Of a DNA stretch of 64,000 nucleotides, positions 34,981-45,954 are shown piece after piece; position 1 is the stretch's first letter, and each line of letters begins with the position of its first letter. The notes beneath the pieces are model-generated. The model was not told the origin of the DNA, did no database searches, and saw only the letters and a program-made list of their open reading frames with translations. The DNA lies in contig MNCI01028452.1 of NCBI GenBank assembly GCA_015680685.1, positions 1,139,091 to 1,203,090 of the forward strand, in the 5' to 3' direction. The stretch comes from Gnetum montanum. Lineage: Eukaryota; Streptophyta; Gnetopsida; Gnetales; Gnetaceae. A program made the translations under genes and the position numbers.

Positions 34981-37783
34981 TCATGTGGTTCCTGGTGGTG
35001 GTGGCTCCTCCATGGGCTTTTTCCCTTTATCCTGTGCTCCATGCTTTTAAAATGGATACTTTTGAAGGAGTGTTTGAAGTTTTTCCTCCTTTATCTAAGG
35101 ATCATGTGTTGTCCATGCTGATGTTCTAATGTTTAACAGAGTTAACACCTCCCATGGACATGGCAGTTGCGAAAACATATAATTGGCTTTAACATACCAT
35201 GCCACAAACAACTATCATTCCTCCTCATAGGCTCTGGCTTTGTCTCTGAATTCCTAATATTCTATAAGCGATCAAGCCAATTCTACTACTACGTCCTTTT
35301 GGCCTTGGTAGCTAGCTTTTACCACCTCTAGTTCAAAGTTTGCTACCTCCAGTCTCTGCAATGTCTTCTTGTGTTCAACAAACTCTGTCTTATATTTGGC
35401 ATAGGTGGCAGCTACCTGCTTCTTTAGCTTAGTCCTTGAGTGCCTTGCTGTTAACATGGCCAAGTTGGGATATTGAAGATTTGCCAACTCCATGTATTCT
35501 GTGAAATCTTGGATCTACAAGTCCTGGATTTTTAATTCTACTTGGTAGGCAAAGGCATAGTGTCCAGTATGGCTCACTAGTCAGTATGTTGAGCACTAAA
35601 AGAGTTGTTGTGATCCTTAGCCATATGGATTTCTTTTTCGATGATCTCCTTATACATCCCCACCTAATCCCAGAAATGACCCTTCAATTTTTCATGCTGC
35701 TTAGCCTCATTTTGCTACGCGCTTATTTCAATGGTCATCTTCTGCTAGATGGCATGTACCCTGTTCATTGAGAAGGTTCTATTCTCTTTGACTAAGCAAC
35801 TTATGTCTTGGTTTATTCTTATTATTTATTCTCACATTTGTTAAAAACTTTCCTCGAGAACATTTTTCTATTTTTCAACTATCGTCAACTGAAGATTTTC
35901 AGCAGTAAGGAGTTTATTCTCTTCTTATAAGGCCTTGAGTGCTTTTGCATGTGCATATGTCTGAGCTTATGCTTTTAAAGCATCCCAATCAACCTTCTCC
36001 TTTTCCATTGCCACCCTTTTATTCTCCACTAACAATTATTTAGTTGCTATGTCATAAATGATTCTAGCTGATCGACTAAAACAAGTTGGGACCGATCCCA
36101 CTGTTTATCTTGTCAGGCAACGAACTTTTCTTGGAGTCTCCTCAACTCATCTTCTACATGTTTAGCCCTAACCTCATCCATGACCAAGTTTCCCTTAGTG
36201 GAAATGAGGTCTGATTTTTTCACCATGACATCTTGGGGGATGTCAAACAAGGACATCATTACTTGTCCTATTTGCAACAAGCAATCTTGACCATCCTCAT
36301 GTTTCGTAGGAGTCATTAAAGTATCAACTAGAACTTAAGCATCATGTGGTCTTGTGAAATCTCCTAGTGGCACAACAGGGATGTTAAATGATTCTTTGAT
36401 GTGGTCTGCGACCAGCTCTGCTACTCCAACTAGATCCTGGTGTTACATGATCACCACTATGGCACCTTCACCAATTTCTACTTATACTTGGAATGATGTA
36501 GCATTTTCCAAGATCTGTTCTAACCAATGGAATTCCCCTCCTCTTGTTTGAATTAAGAGCTTGCCCCTTGTAGGATCAACTGATATGATGGGTTATACGA
36601 CACCATCGATCACCTTAAAGAGATTGGCCTCATCCCTACTTCCCCAACTGATTGTTTCTACGATGGCTTTGAGATGGCTCATCGACGGTCAGTATTCTTA
36701 CAGCAATGGTGGCGGTTGCTAGTCTTGTTGGCCTATGGGTTGCATGCTACGCCCTACTTCTTTTTTTTGGCTGAGCCTCATGTCTAGAAGTTGGCTAGGC
36801 CCTGCTATTTGAGGTGCAGTGAGCCCAACTGTCTGTTCTTATTCAGGCTCCAGTGTCTCACCAACATCTTTTCTTGGTGCTAGTGGCTTTAGTAATTCAG
36901 CATATGAAGCATTTTGAGCTTTTCTAAGGATGTCATTAGTGTACCCTAGAATTCTAGCATGCCAACACAGCTTCTTGATTAGACACAGAAAGGGTAATGC
37001 GAACTTTCCTGTCTTCCATTCTTCAAACTGCCTTAATACTTCTGTTAAATACAAATGGGACAAATTGGCATCAACCTTGCCCATCAAAATTGCACTTCCT
37101 CTAGCTACATAGGTAGAAATCCTATTTAACCCCTTCATTGGAAAAATGCGATAGGTGTCAATTTTGAAGTAAATTCTCTCTTCAAGGATTAGTTCTTCAT
37201 ATGTTTTGTCTTCTTTGCCATAAATCCTTTTTAGCCATACTTTTCTTGCATCTGCATCGAAGCGAGTGGATAGATGAACAACTTTAGGCCCTGTATTTGG
37301 AAGATTTAGAACTTCCAAAATGGCCTTTGCAAACAAATCAACTAAAATTCCACCAATGTTGATGATGGTTCCTTCCTCTTTATTATGCCAAAATTGATAG
37401 GTTTCCCCCAAATACCATTCTACACTTTCCAAGAGGATAGGCCATAGTGGAGATCCCTTAAGTTGATCCTTAACTGGTTTAGGGGCAAATTCGGTAAAGG
37501 GCCCAAAATTAAATTCCACAATTACTACAATGAATGTGGACCTTTTCTGAATGGCTTGAACATATTCTAGGGACAACATGAGATGTTATCCTTGTTCGGG
37601 TACCCTGGCCTCTCCACCTTCTACTTGACCAAATTGCGTAGTGACAGGTGTTTCTTGATGGATGTTGAATGATTGTGCCTCTTGTTCTATATGTTCCACA
37701 TGAGGTCCTTGGCCTCAACCTCTTCTTGGGTGTTTGACTACACCTTGAGAAGGTCCTCCCTGTTGTCCTCATTTAAGGGTCAT
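34981..37783 (-). pseudogene. ORF3 of element E, nearly full length
   Basis: About 930 codons from ATG 37,783 (TTACAG/ATGACC) to the TGA at 34,981, ending MEEPPPPGTT. 246 codons are open at 37,579-36,839. Blocks in order: a low-complexity N-terminus; VEFNFGPFTEFAP; GSPLWPILLESVEWYLGET; HNKEEGTIINIGGI; RIYFKIDTYRIFPMKG; LPFLCLIKKLC; then Pro-rich linkers and a long coiled-coil C-terminal half (35,272-36,316). The central part resembles the PF20167 'putative plant transposon protein' family (not searched). No signal peptide or membrane helix is seen, which argues against a true envelope protein. Several stops and frameshifts are present. Function unknown. Confidence 0.8.
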
Positions 37784-38044
37784 CTGTAATCACACAAAGA
37801 TCGATTGTTAGTAAGGTTATTTAAAGAAGTTCAATTATCTCATACCTTACTCATTACCTTTAATAAATGTTCAATTCTTTGCTTAGTGTGATTTCAGAGT
37901 TAGAAATTTTTCAAGGAAGTTCCCCTAAAAGTTTTAATGTTAGGCCCAATTTTCTCATGCGACTCCAATAATAATTTAAATGATTTGGGTGAAGGAAGAA
38001 AATTAGTTTGGCATGAGTTTTTAACATTTTCTAATAGTACTTAC
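37784..38044 (-). other. Candidate leader intron before ORF3 (element E)
   Basis: Minus-strand donor ATAGGG/GTAAGTAC starts at 38,044; acceptor GTGATTACAG ends at 37,784, immediately before the ORF3 ATG. F has the homologous donor in weaker form (AAGG/GTAATT at 60,635) and the same kind of acceptor. Confidence 0.45.
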
Positions 38045-38289
38045 CCCTATGATATCCTTTGGGTGATAGTAAATTTTGAAAAAGTTATGCACAAATTCTA
38101 TCATACCCCTCCCCCACAACTAAGTTAAACACTCTGGGTTTAATTAGGTTTGATCAGAAAAGAAATCAGAGTGTTAACGAGCAAAATATTGATGCTTAAA
38201 TGTTAGACTTTCAAAGCGCTACAAATCATTGAAGAAAATTTGAACTTCCCTAGTGTCAACTATTGAAAATGACTTTTGAGTGTGCAGGG

Positions 38290-38395
38290 GTCCCATATAT
38301 ATAGCTTTTATACATGCAATATCGCGTATGCGATAGCACGTATCCAATATCGTGTCAGACCTGATACTGAGTACCTGATATTGTGTCCTATCCAA
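38290..38395 (-). promoter_or_regulatory. Internal promoter-like array and TATA box (element E)
   Basis: Minus-strand sense: units CAATATCAGG, GATATTGGATACG and CGCATACGCGATATTG (38,315-38,395), then GTATAAAAGCTATATATATGG (TATA, 38,292-38,312). The same kind of unit (AATATCG, GATATCG, with GTAC or GTAT between) occurs in both LTRs of E next to their TATA boxes. ORF3 starts about 510 bp downstream. Confidence 0.62.
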
Positions 38396-39831
38396 AATAG
38401 GGTACTTAGTAAAATTGATGATTTTTCAAATTTTTACAGCCAAAAATGAAGGATTGGAGGTAGATTTAAAAGGTATAGGAAAATGTCAAGTGGAAATTAA
38501 GACACAAAAAGTGTAATAAAGTGGAGTTATACAATCAAGTTCTTTGAAAAGGGTGAGGAAAAAGGACATGTAGTGGTTCTAAGGAACGTTTGATTGAAAT
38601 AATGACAAAGGAAAAAATAGATTTAGCAATGGAAAACTTTGAGGCTATAAATTAATGTGATGGTGTGCAACAAGTACAAATTATAAAAAGTCACGCAAGT
38701 GGATCCTCCCCAAAGTAAGTCCCAACCTATCATACCCCTGCATAACCACATCTTGAAATGTTCATAGGCACTAGAAGGGTTAAATGCAATCCACACCTGT
38801 GCAACAAAACACACACATGTTAAATACCACTGTGATAAGGTATGAATTCTATGCCACACAAGACACAAGTTAGAAGTACTTGGACCGTGAGATGAGATGA
38901 ATCATAGAAGGAATTGCAGAGATTGGGACGTGAGGTAACTTACCCTAGGCATAATGAATCCAAAGTGTTATGCATGATTAAAGTACCATTAGCCTATCAC
39001 TTCAAGATCAAAACCAAGTCCATACCTCTGATCAGTGACATCGCATTTTTTCATCCCGATGATAGACAAACATAAGAGCATCATGATAGCAAGGCATACG
39101 ATCACTTGGCATTTTGCCCAAGGGAGAAGTAATTCAAATTTGTTTGTGGCACATTTTTCTTGAGTTTTTCTTTTCTGCTTCTCTTCTTTCTTTCTTTCTT
39201 TTTTTGGCTTTCTTCTTTTCTTTTTCTTCTTCTGGCTGCTTTTTGCACTTTGTCTTTTCCAAAGGTGATCGAAGGAAGCTACCAAATTTTAGGCATGGGT
39301 GCATGTCTTTCTAGTGGGACCCCCTAGACCAACATTGAGTTCCTTTATTAAGTGCCTTTATTATGACTCTTACTCTTATTTTTCATTATATCTACAAGGA
39401 TCTTTGTACAACCAAGCTACATGATAACACATACAAATGTTGCCAAAGAGAATCCACAAGTTTCCTTGATATCACACCCTTGTCATTCCCTCTTAGTCTA
39501 TCACTTGTTGCTCTAGGCATAATGAGTACAAAGTTACTTTAAGTTTTAATGATAATAAGAATATCATCGTACCAAGAGTGGAACCTCTTATTAATAAAAT
39601 GGGTGGATGGATGTTGTGGGCTCACTATCCAAATAATTAGTTACTTGTAACTCGATAGCATAGAACAACACCTTAACCGATTGGTCACATGAGTATTTTA
39701 TTCACAGATGAGATTACCCTCAAAAAGATAAAACGACAAATTGAAAAATGAAGAATTAGAAACAAAAAATTGAAAAACAAAAAAAAAATTGTAAGACCAA
39801 AGAAAAGAAAAAACATTTACTAATTCTACTT
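38396..39831 (-). other. Spacer between gag and the ORF3 promoter (element E)
   Basis: Non-coding and homologous to the post-pol spacers of the pol-bearing copies (AAGTGGATCCTCCCC near 38,698; CATGGGTGCATGTCTTTC near 39,295), but here it follows gag directly. It contains a pyrimidine-rich tract at 39,160-39,240 that generates spurious frames on both strands. Confidence 0.75.
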
Positions 39832-42176
39832 GTTAGAATGGGGGATATACCCCATGACTAAACCTTTGATCATGGCAAGAATTAATAAATGGAATGTTTG
39901 GATCCATGCATGTTGGAAATATTAGGGTCTAGTCATATCCAAACCATTGGGTGTCTTTTGGGATGGTGGCAGGAATGTACCCAAATTGGGGTTCACACTT
40001 GATTAAAGTAGGCATAGTGGGGTAGATTATAAGATGTGGTCATGTGATAAGAAGCTAATCCACTATGGCACCCATGACCATAAGACAGTATGCAAGGATC
40101 AAGATGTCTTCCCATGTTGTTATGCTCATTGGGACGCATGGTTGTTGGAGTGTTACTTGGTGGCCTGGATAAGGTAACAGGAGGCATTGAGTTTGAAGAA
40201 GAAGATGCATCATAGTGGTGGGCTTGTGCTGAGTTGGAGGATGTAGTGGTTTCAAAGCCATGTTGTCTCTTTCTACAGCCATGCCTAAAGAAAGGATGCT
40301 TCCGATGATGTGAAGGACTCCTGCTACTGTTAACAATAGCAGCACAAGTAATGTTCATTGGTTGGTACTATGGTGCCAAACCTTCTAATACTATTGGTGG
40401 CGATGTAGAAGGAGGTGAAGGATGAGAATATTAAGAGCAAGAATAAGTGTAAGGAACATGAGGTGGTGATCCCATGGGAGAGGACATGGGTTGATAATAC
40501 TTTGGAGAATGATAACAATGAGGTGAAGCAAAGGATGTTGATATAGTTAGAGAAACAAGGTGTTGAACATAATAAGCACTTAGTTTCGGGTGGTATGAAG
40601 GATGTGGCCAGTTTGGTGGTGGCCTCCCCCACAACTAGAGGTTTTGTCATTACGATTGAACATGGTACTTCTATACGAAATCTAGATGTAGCATTCTTCC
40701 CCAATGCTCATGTAAGTGTGATAAGATTACACATTGGCCTTTGGGGTGATCGTACAGGCAAACATCGTATTCATACTTATGATTTGCAGTTGAGCCCCTA
40801 TCCTTATTTTCTTCAGCCCTTTTTTCTGATTGTCGAATGATGTTCTATCCTGTTTCTAGGTCTAGCATCCTCTCTTTGTTCTGGTTGTCAGAGTTATCTT
40901 ACATGATTCTACCTCTAATTATGTTTACATATTCTCTACATTTTTCATGTACCCATTCCATCATCTTATTGATTTTTTCCTCGATTTCATCTAGTGATTT
41001 TAGTATTGGCAAAGATGGGGATGGTTCCACCTCCTCAAGGTGAGTTGGTTTCTCCTCTTCATGATTATGGACCTTCATTACTTTAAGAGTTTGGTCCTGT
41101 TGAGATTTTTCAACATTCTCCCATTTGGCTATTTCTCTTTCTTCTTTTGCTACTTGTTTAATAAGCTCTTGGAATTGGTGGGTTCGTAGTTCATATAGTG
41201 TCTCCCTAGTGTCAGTATGGAGCCCATCCATAATGTGATACATTAGCCTTTCCTCAGAGAACCCATGGTCTAGGCATTTATTTAACAATGAGTAATATCT
41301 TTCTATGGCCATGTCCAAGGGTTCATGTTGCCCTTGTTTCCACTCTTGGATTTGTCTCCTTGAGGTTGACACTCTTGCACAAGTTTGATATCTTTCATTG
41401 AAGAGATTTACCATTGTAGGCCAATAGTGAATTGAATTTGATTTTAAAGACCTATAGCACACTTTTTCTTGGCCAACAAGTGTCATAGGAAAGAGATTAA
41501 TCCTTTGCCATCCATTCTCAATGTTGTTCCATGCACAGGCATCATAGAAGGCTTGAAAATGATGTTGCGAATCTAAGTCATAGTTCCCTGAGAACTTAGG
41601 AAAGTTGTTTAAATCAAGCCTAGGTAGATGGCTTTCCTTGTGATGGCTATGGGATATCTGAACAACCTCTGTTATATGCATTAGGCTCTTAGTGGCCAAT
41701 AGGTCTTCATCATCACTAAGTAGGTTGTGAGCCCATGAGTTGCGATAATGTGGTCTATGTTCATGTTGGCATTCCTAATTTTGCTCGTGGGTTCAATTTT
41801 TATTTCCACGTCAACCCCGTAAGAAATAGTCATCCGTGTCATAACCTAACTTTGAAAGAGCAGAGAAAGAGAGGGAATTGGAAGAATCGTCATGACTTTT
41901 GTAAGTCTCCCAATCATCCCTTGATGTACTCTTTCTAACCATTGAGAAGGTCCTAGGCCTTATGGGCCCCCTCATTCTTAGAGATGTCCCATCCCCACTA
42001 GAGGTGTCCGAGTTGCATGACAAGAGTCCTTGAGTATCATTGGGGTGTCTATGAACATATGTAACTCTTGCATAAGATTGAGTACTCCAAACTTCTTCTC
42101 TGTCATAGATTTCATTGGTTCTCTAATGAATTTCCTCGCTAGATGTTGCATTATCATTGTCTTGTGAGAAAGACAT
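39832..42176 (-). pseudogene. Gag of element E
   Basis: About 780 codons from ATG 42,176 (MSFSQDNDNA) to the TAA at 39,832 (end SHGVYPPF). The N-terminal part is Ser/Asp/Arg-rich; the retrotransposon gag domain lies in the open stretch 41,699-40,899 (WQRINLFPMTLVGQEK, WPTMVNLFNERYQ, GLHTDTRETL). An acidic Glu/Lys-rich segment follows. The zinc-knuckle-like motif near 40,745 has lost its first Cys (YDVCLYDHPKGQC). The tail to the stop is rich in Pro, Tyr, Ser and His. Several stops and frameshifts occur outside the open core. The protein would form the particle; enzymes would have to come from a pol-bearing element. Confidence 0.85.
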
Positions 42177-42290
42177 TGTCGTGAATTATGTGTGACTTAA
42201 TTGAATTTAACTTCTTTGTCTGAAAGATATATTGTTAATGCCCTATATAGCGATCTTATATGATATAAATAGTCTAGATAACTAGCATTA

Positions 42291-42308
42291 TCCCTAGCAA
42301 CAGTGTCA
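42291..42308 (-). promoter_or_regulatory. Primer-binding site of element E
   Basis: Sense strand TGACACTGTTGCTAGGGA, one base after the 5' LTR. It differs from the Athila-type tRNA-Asp site I know (TGGCGCCGTTGCCGGGGA) only by G-to-A and C-to-T changes, mostly at CpG positions. A2 and B have related sites. Gag begins about 115 bp downstream. Confidence 0.75.
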
Positions 42309-42309
42309 A

Positions 42310-43178
42310 TTATGAGTAGCGAGGTACCCCTACGCTCAACCATATGAATACAAGCATGTACGTGCAATCTGGTCAAACTCTGCAGATGGACTAGTTGTGG
42401 CACCTAGACAATTATTCGTTGATCACAGTTCATTGTCTTCCCACTTGGACTAGTATTGGCTTTGTCACATATGGTTTAGTCTAAAGTGAGGTGTATGATG
42501 TGATTTCTACTACTATGCTACTCCCAAGGACAATGAGAAGAAACTTGATTAAGCTAATAAGCAATAGGAATTAAGATCGAAGCTAGCCTAAGTGCGATGA
42601 GCATCTGTCCTTAATCATTTTTATGCATCTTAGACTTCGTTTACTACTTCTAGGATTACCAAGCACACATCACTCGAGACACTACTTGACACGCTACTGA
42701 GTTACCACATAATTACACTTAAATGTTCGTGATTAAGATGTACTCATTTTACGTTAACAATAGGAATAGTAAATGGCAATAAAAGAAATATTAACTAAGA
42801 AAACAACAATAAATAATTAATAATTAAAAACTAAGTGAATGCTGCAATGATGGAGTAATCTCAATCTTTATTTTCGATCATGTGCATGTCCAAGTACATC
42901 ACACTCGAACAAAGGTTTCGTACAATTACAAGCATCACACTATGGGCATGTACTTGGGAAAAGAACTGAAAACTAATAAAAATACTCAAGACTCCTAATG
43001 ACTAACTATTCTAATTATTTTAATTATTCTAATGTCTCTCCCCGTGCACCTAAGTGCTATATTTATAGGCTAACATAGGAATCACAATATCGTGTATATG
43101 ATATCGTATTTAGGCTGCAATATCGCATACCCAATATCGTGTACCCGATATCGAGGCCTGGCAAACCACAATTCATCA
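42310..43178 (-). repeat. 5' LTR of element E
   Basis: 869 bp, homologous to 33,960-34,800. Its outer end is GATTCATCA-like (TTCATCA at 43,172-43,178) and its inner end TTATGAG (TG decayed to TT). The TATA box is near 43,060-43,075; GATATCG, AATATCG and GTACCCGATATCG units span 43,085-43,155. Indels and many substitutions separate the two LTRs, so this insertion is not recent. Confidence 0.92.
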
Positions 43179-43183
43179 GGTAG

Positions 43184-44603
43184 TTTCTAAAATTGAAAAG
43201 GATTCAGAGGTTTGAATGGGGTGTGGCTTCAAGGGAATTCAGTATTCTTTGTGCCTTTCTATTTGCCTAGGTGTATGTATGTTTTCATGGATTTCATACT
43301 ATTCCATGTCAACCAATAAAAGGAAGTTAAATAAGTCCTTGCATGGTGTGGTTCTCATCAGAAAAAAAATGATAACAATGAGAATTCAAAGCACACCCCT
43401 TAGACAAAATAAATGGGCTACAAGCACTGGTTATGGGACTCATCCCCTCTAACTAAAGCCCTTCCTCACTTCCGACTTCTTCTCTACTAAGGAATGGTGG
43501 TTGTTCTGTGGGAGCACTATTGTGTCTTAGGGGATGGACTTGTCTTAGAATGGCAATGCAAAGTCACTAAACATGGTTGGTTTTGGTTTAGACAAAGGAT
43601 GGATCTTATCAAAGTCATTTAACCATAAAATCCATAAGGGACTTCATGTGACCTTAATTAGGAATTCCATTCCACTCTCTCTCATGCATCTATGCTTTCC
43701 ATGTCTCACCTCATTGCTAGTTTCATGTTCTAGTTCAATGTCCTAGTTTGATGTGTTGAAATTTTAGTTAGTTTCTTTGGGTTTTTGTACTTAACCTTTT
43801 GTAATCATTAATCATCCAAGCAGCCCAAGAATGCTTTGGTTTGAAGTTATGCAAGGGCATAACAGGCCTATGCTTGCTTTGGGGAGGACCACTTGCATAT
43901 CTTTTGGTTAGGTTAGTTAAGTTCTTTACCCTTAGACACTCTTACAATCAAATTCTTTTTGTTTACCCCATCAATGACATCCAATTGTGCACATATTCAC
44001 AACATTTTTCCATGAACTTTCCTTTTTATTTGTTGTGAATTGTTACATCCTCTTCATATATTTTTTTGTGTTGAACTCTTTTAAATGCACTGGACCGATT
44101 ATCTATTTTACCCTATTTCTCAACCTTCCCACTAATACTACTAAAGGAATAAATCTACCACAATCACAACTTAGTCGAGTGTAACCACCAACAAGATAAG
44201 GCATTTAATAATTATGTGTTACACATTGCATACTAATTCATGATTCTATTGTGATTACAGTAGGAAGCATGGACTGGAAGCAGGACTATCTTCACCAAGA
44301 ATGATGTAGCAATACCAAACAATGAGGACCATTCATGATCATTGGATCTCTTCTCTCTCATTCTTCAACTGACAAGAAGCATTGGATGTCAGTGTTATCC
44401 AAGGTTTTTACTTTTCTTATCATAAACATCCAATTTTGTAAAAAGTTATAACTCTATACACTTAGGCACTCAAAGTCAATCTATTCCATCTAAGCCATTT
44501 TGTATGTCAGTTAATAATCCCATACCTACCCAATATATTTTGTAAGGAACTTGTTCCTCCTCTTCTACACTCGAGGATAAGTTTTCATTTAGTCATGGGG
44601 GTA
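43184..44603 (+). other. Remainder of the B spacer, with ORF3 remnant and PPT
   Basis: This continues the B spacer after the E insertion (TTTCTAAAATTGAAAAGGATT, as in A2 near 8540). At 44,245-44,300 it has the conserved ORF3 acceptor and start region (TTGTGATTACAGTAGGAAGC), with the start codon lost. It then passes directly to the 3' untranslated end found after ORF3 in C (TTTTGTAAGGAACTTGTTCC versus TTTTGTAAGAAACTCTATCC). No promoter array is present. The polypurine tract is at 44,592-44,603. Confidence 0.75.
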
Positions 44604-45395
44604 TGATGAAACATGTTGTTCATCTACTCTAACATCGGGTATCTGAAGTCGAGGTTTACATCGACCTATAAATATAGCGCTTGGGCTCCCAATTTGACAT
44701 CATTTTTTGGTCATTTTTCAGTCAAAGTAGTGAAGCTCTTGCAATTTATTTTCTCTAGAGTTAGAATATTTTCTTAGTGCTCGTAGAAGAAGTCTAAGTG
44801 TGTACAATTCTTTATTTGAACACTAATGTACCTGAGCATAGCAGTGTGACGAAAATAAACATGAACTCTTTTGACAATCCTTGTAGCACTGAGAATAATT
44901 AATGTTTCTTTTAATGCACTTTACTTTACCACATTTAAATTAAGTAATTAATCTCTAGTTGTTAATGAACACAAGCATGACCACTTCAAGCATACATATA
45001 GTACATGGTAACCCAACAATGCTTAACGTTTGGTAGCCTAGCAACACTATATGTGTTCGATATGTGTCTAGGAAAGTGGGGCAGTTACTTGTGTTAGGCT
45101 AAATAGGAAGTAAATGAATTAGATCTTAAATTACTCTACATTTCATTCTTGTTATAGGTGCTCAAACCTATAAAATATGAAATAAGAAAAATCATGTACC
45201 TCAATTACACTTAAATCATACCCTTGAGCCTTACAAGTGTAGTTGGAAAAACAGTGAACATTGTTAATGCCCATTTCACTTCCTCAAGAAAACTAGTGTA
45301 CTAGAGAACTATAGATGCATAGAATTCGACTGGATAATGTGTAAATGCCTTAGTGATTTGTATGGTTGGGCATAGGGTTACCTCGTCACTCATTA
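44604..45395 (+). repeat. 3' LTR of element B
   Basis: 792 bp, TGATGAAACATG to CACTCATTA, homologous to 26,480-27,307. It has lost about 35 bp of the palindromic array between CATCGGGTATC and the TATA box (CGACCTATAAATATAGC). Followed by the target duplication GTAGA. Confidence 0.92.
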
Positions 45396-45400
45396 GTAGA

Positions 45401-45954
45401 GAACAATGAAATTACATTCCTATTGAGCTAATTTTTCTATGGCAATTGAAATTATTTGCTATCTGCTTATGATAAGCATGATCACCTTAAATATACAACT
45501 AAGAAAAGTATGACAATGTTTCAAATGGATAAGTCGACAAAATGCCTACTCAACGTAAATGGATTGGAACTCTTCCATTGAATATGCTCATAGGTGTTAT
45601 TTGAAAGTGTTTTTTTATTTCTCTAGTGTCCTTCCTAAAGTGGCAATCCTAAGGTCATTAAACCTTGTGAAATCTCCTTCCCCACAAACTATCACCTATG
45701 GTTGCTAAAACTAAGATTTACCTCATAGTATGTTCCACCATCAAAGTTTTCAAACCTTCTGAAATCTATTTTCCCTTAAACTATCACCTATGGTTGCTAA
45801 AACTAGGCTTTACCTCATAGTATGTTTTTGAACTAAGTCCATTCCTTGACCAAGCCATTAGAAACACTTGTTTGCTTCAACACTATTCTAGATTTTTTCT
45901 TTGGAGGTCTTTTCTAACTCGTTGAGCTCTTTCTTTAAACTTATGAAAATCCAA
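45401..45954. other. Unclassified stretch with a 92-bp tandem duplication
   Basis: The right flank of B. It contains two copies of a 92-bp unit (45,660-45,751 and 45,752-45,827, the second truncated), both with CTATCACCTATGGTTGCTAA and TTTACCTCATAGTATGTT. No gene is recognised. The gag of element C begins abruptly at its right edge. Confidence 0.7.

Larger units (their letters stand above)
33960..43178 (-). mobile_element. Element E: complete nested copy, type III (gag plus ORF3, no pol)
   Basis: A 9,219-bp element in minus orientation, flanked by a perfect 5-bp duplication GGTAG (33,955-33,959 and 43,179-43,183). It splits the spacer of B at a point that is continuous in A1 and A2 (GACCTTGGTAGTTTC near 2157). 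In sense order: 5' LTR, PBS, gag, spacer, internal promoter, ORF3, polypurine tract, 3' LTR. No protease, RT, RNase H or integrase sequence is present. Gag and ORF3 have much longer open stretches than the plus-strand copies, so this is one of the younger insertions. Confidence 0.93.
26480..45395 (+). mobile_element. Element B: Ty3/gypsy, type I, bounded by GTAGA, with element E nested inside
   Basis: The 5' LTR (26,480-27,307) and 3' LTR (44,604-45,395) are clearly homologous along their length. GTAGA at 26,475-26,479 and 45,396-45,400 is a perfect 5-bp target duplication. Without the nested E copy the element is about 9.7 kb. Internal order is PBS, gag, protease, RT, RNase H, integrase, G-run, spacer, polypurine tract. 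ORF3 is missing apart from a start remnant at about 44,245-44,300. E lies in the spacer at 33,960-43,178, so B is older than E. Confidence 0.92.

Noticed and set aside
34981-37783. ORF3 as a true envelope gene
   Set aside because: Its position fits, but no signal peptide, membrane helix or cleavage site is visible; it is coiled-coil and PF20167-like instead.
39114-39314. Phe/Ser-rich plus frame and Lys-rich minus frame
   Set aside because: Both are produced by a pyrimidine-rich low-complexity tract in the E spacer.
40595-41043. Plus-strand frames at 40.6-41.0 kb
   Set aside because: They are antisense to the gag of element E, which has clear gag-domain and knuckle motifs on the minus strand.
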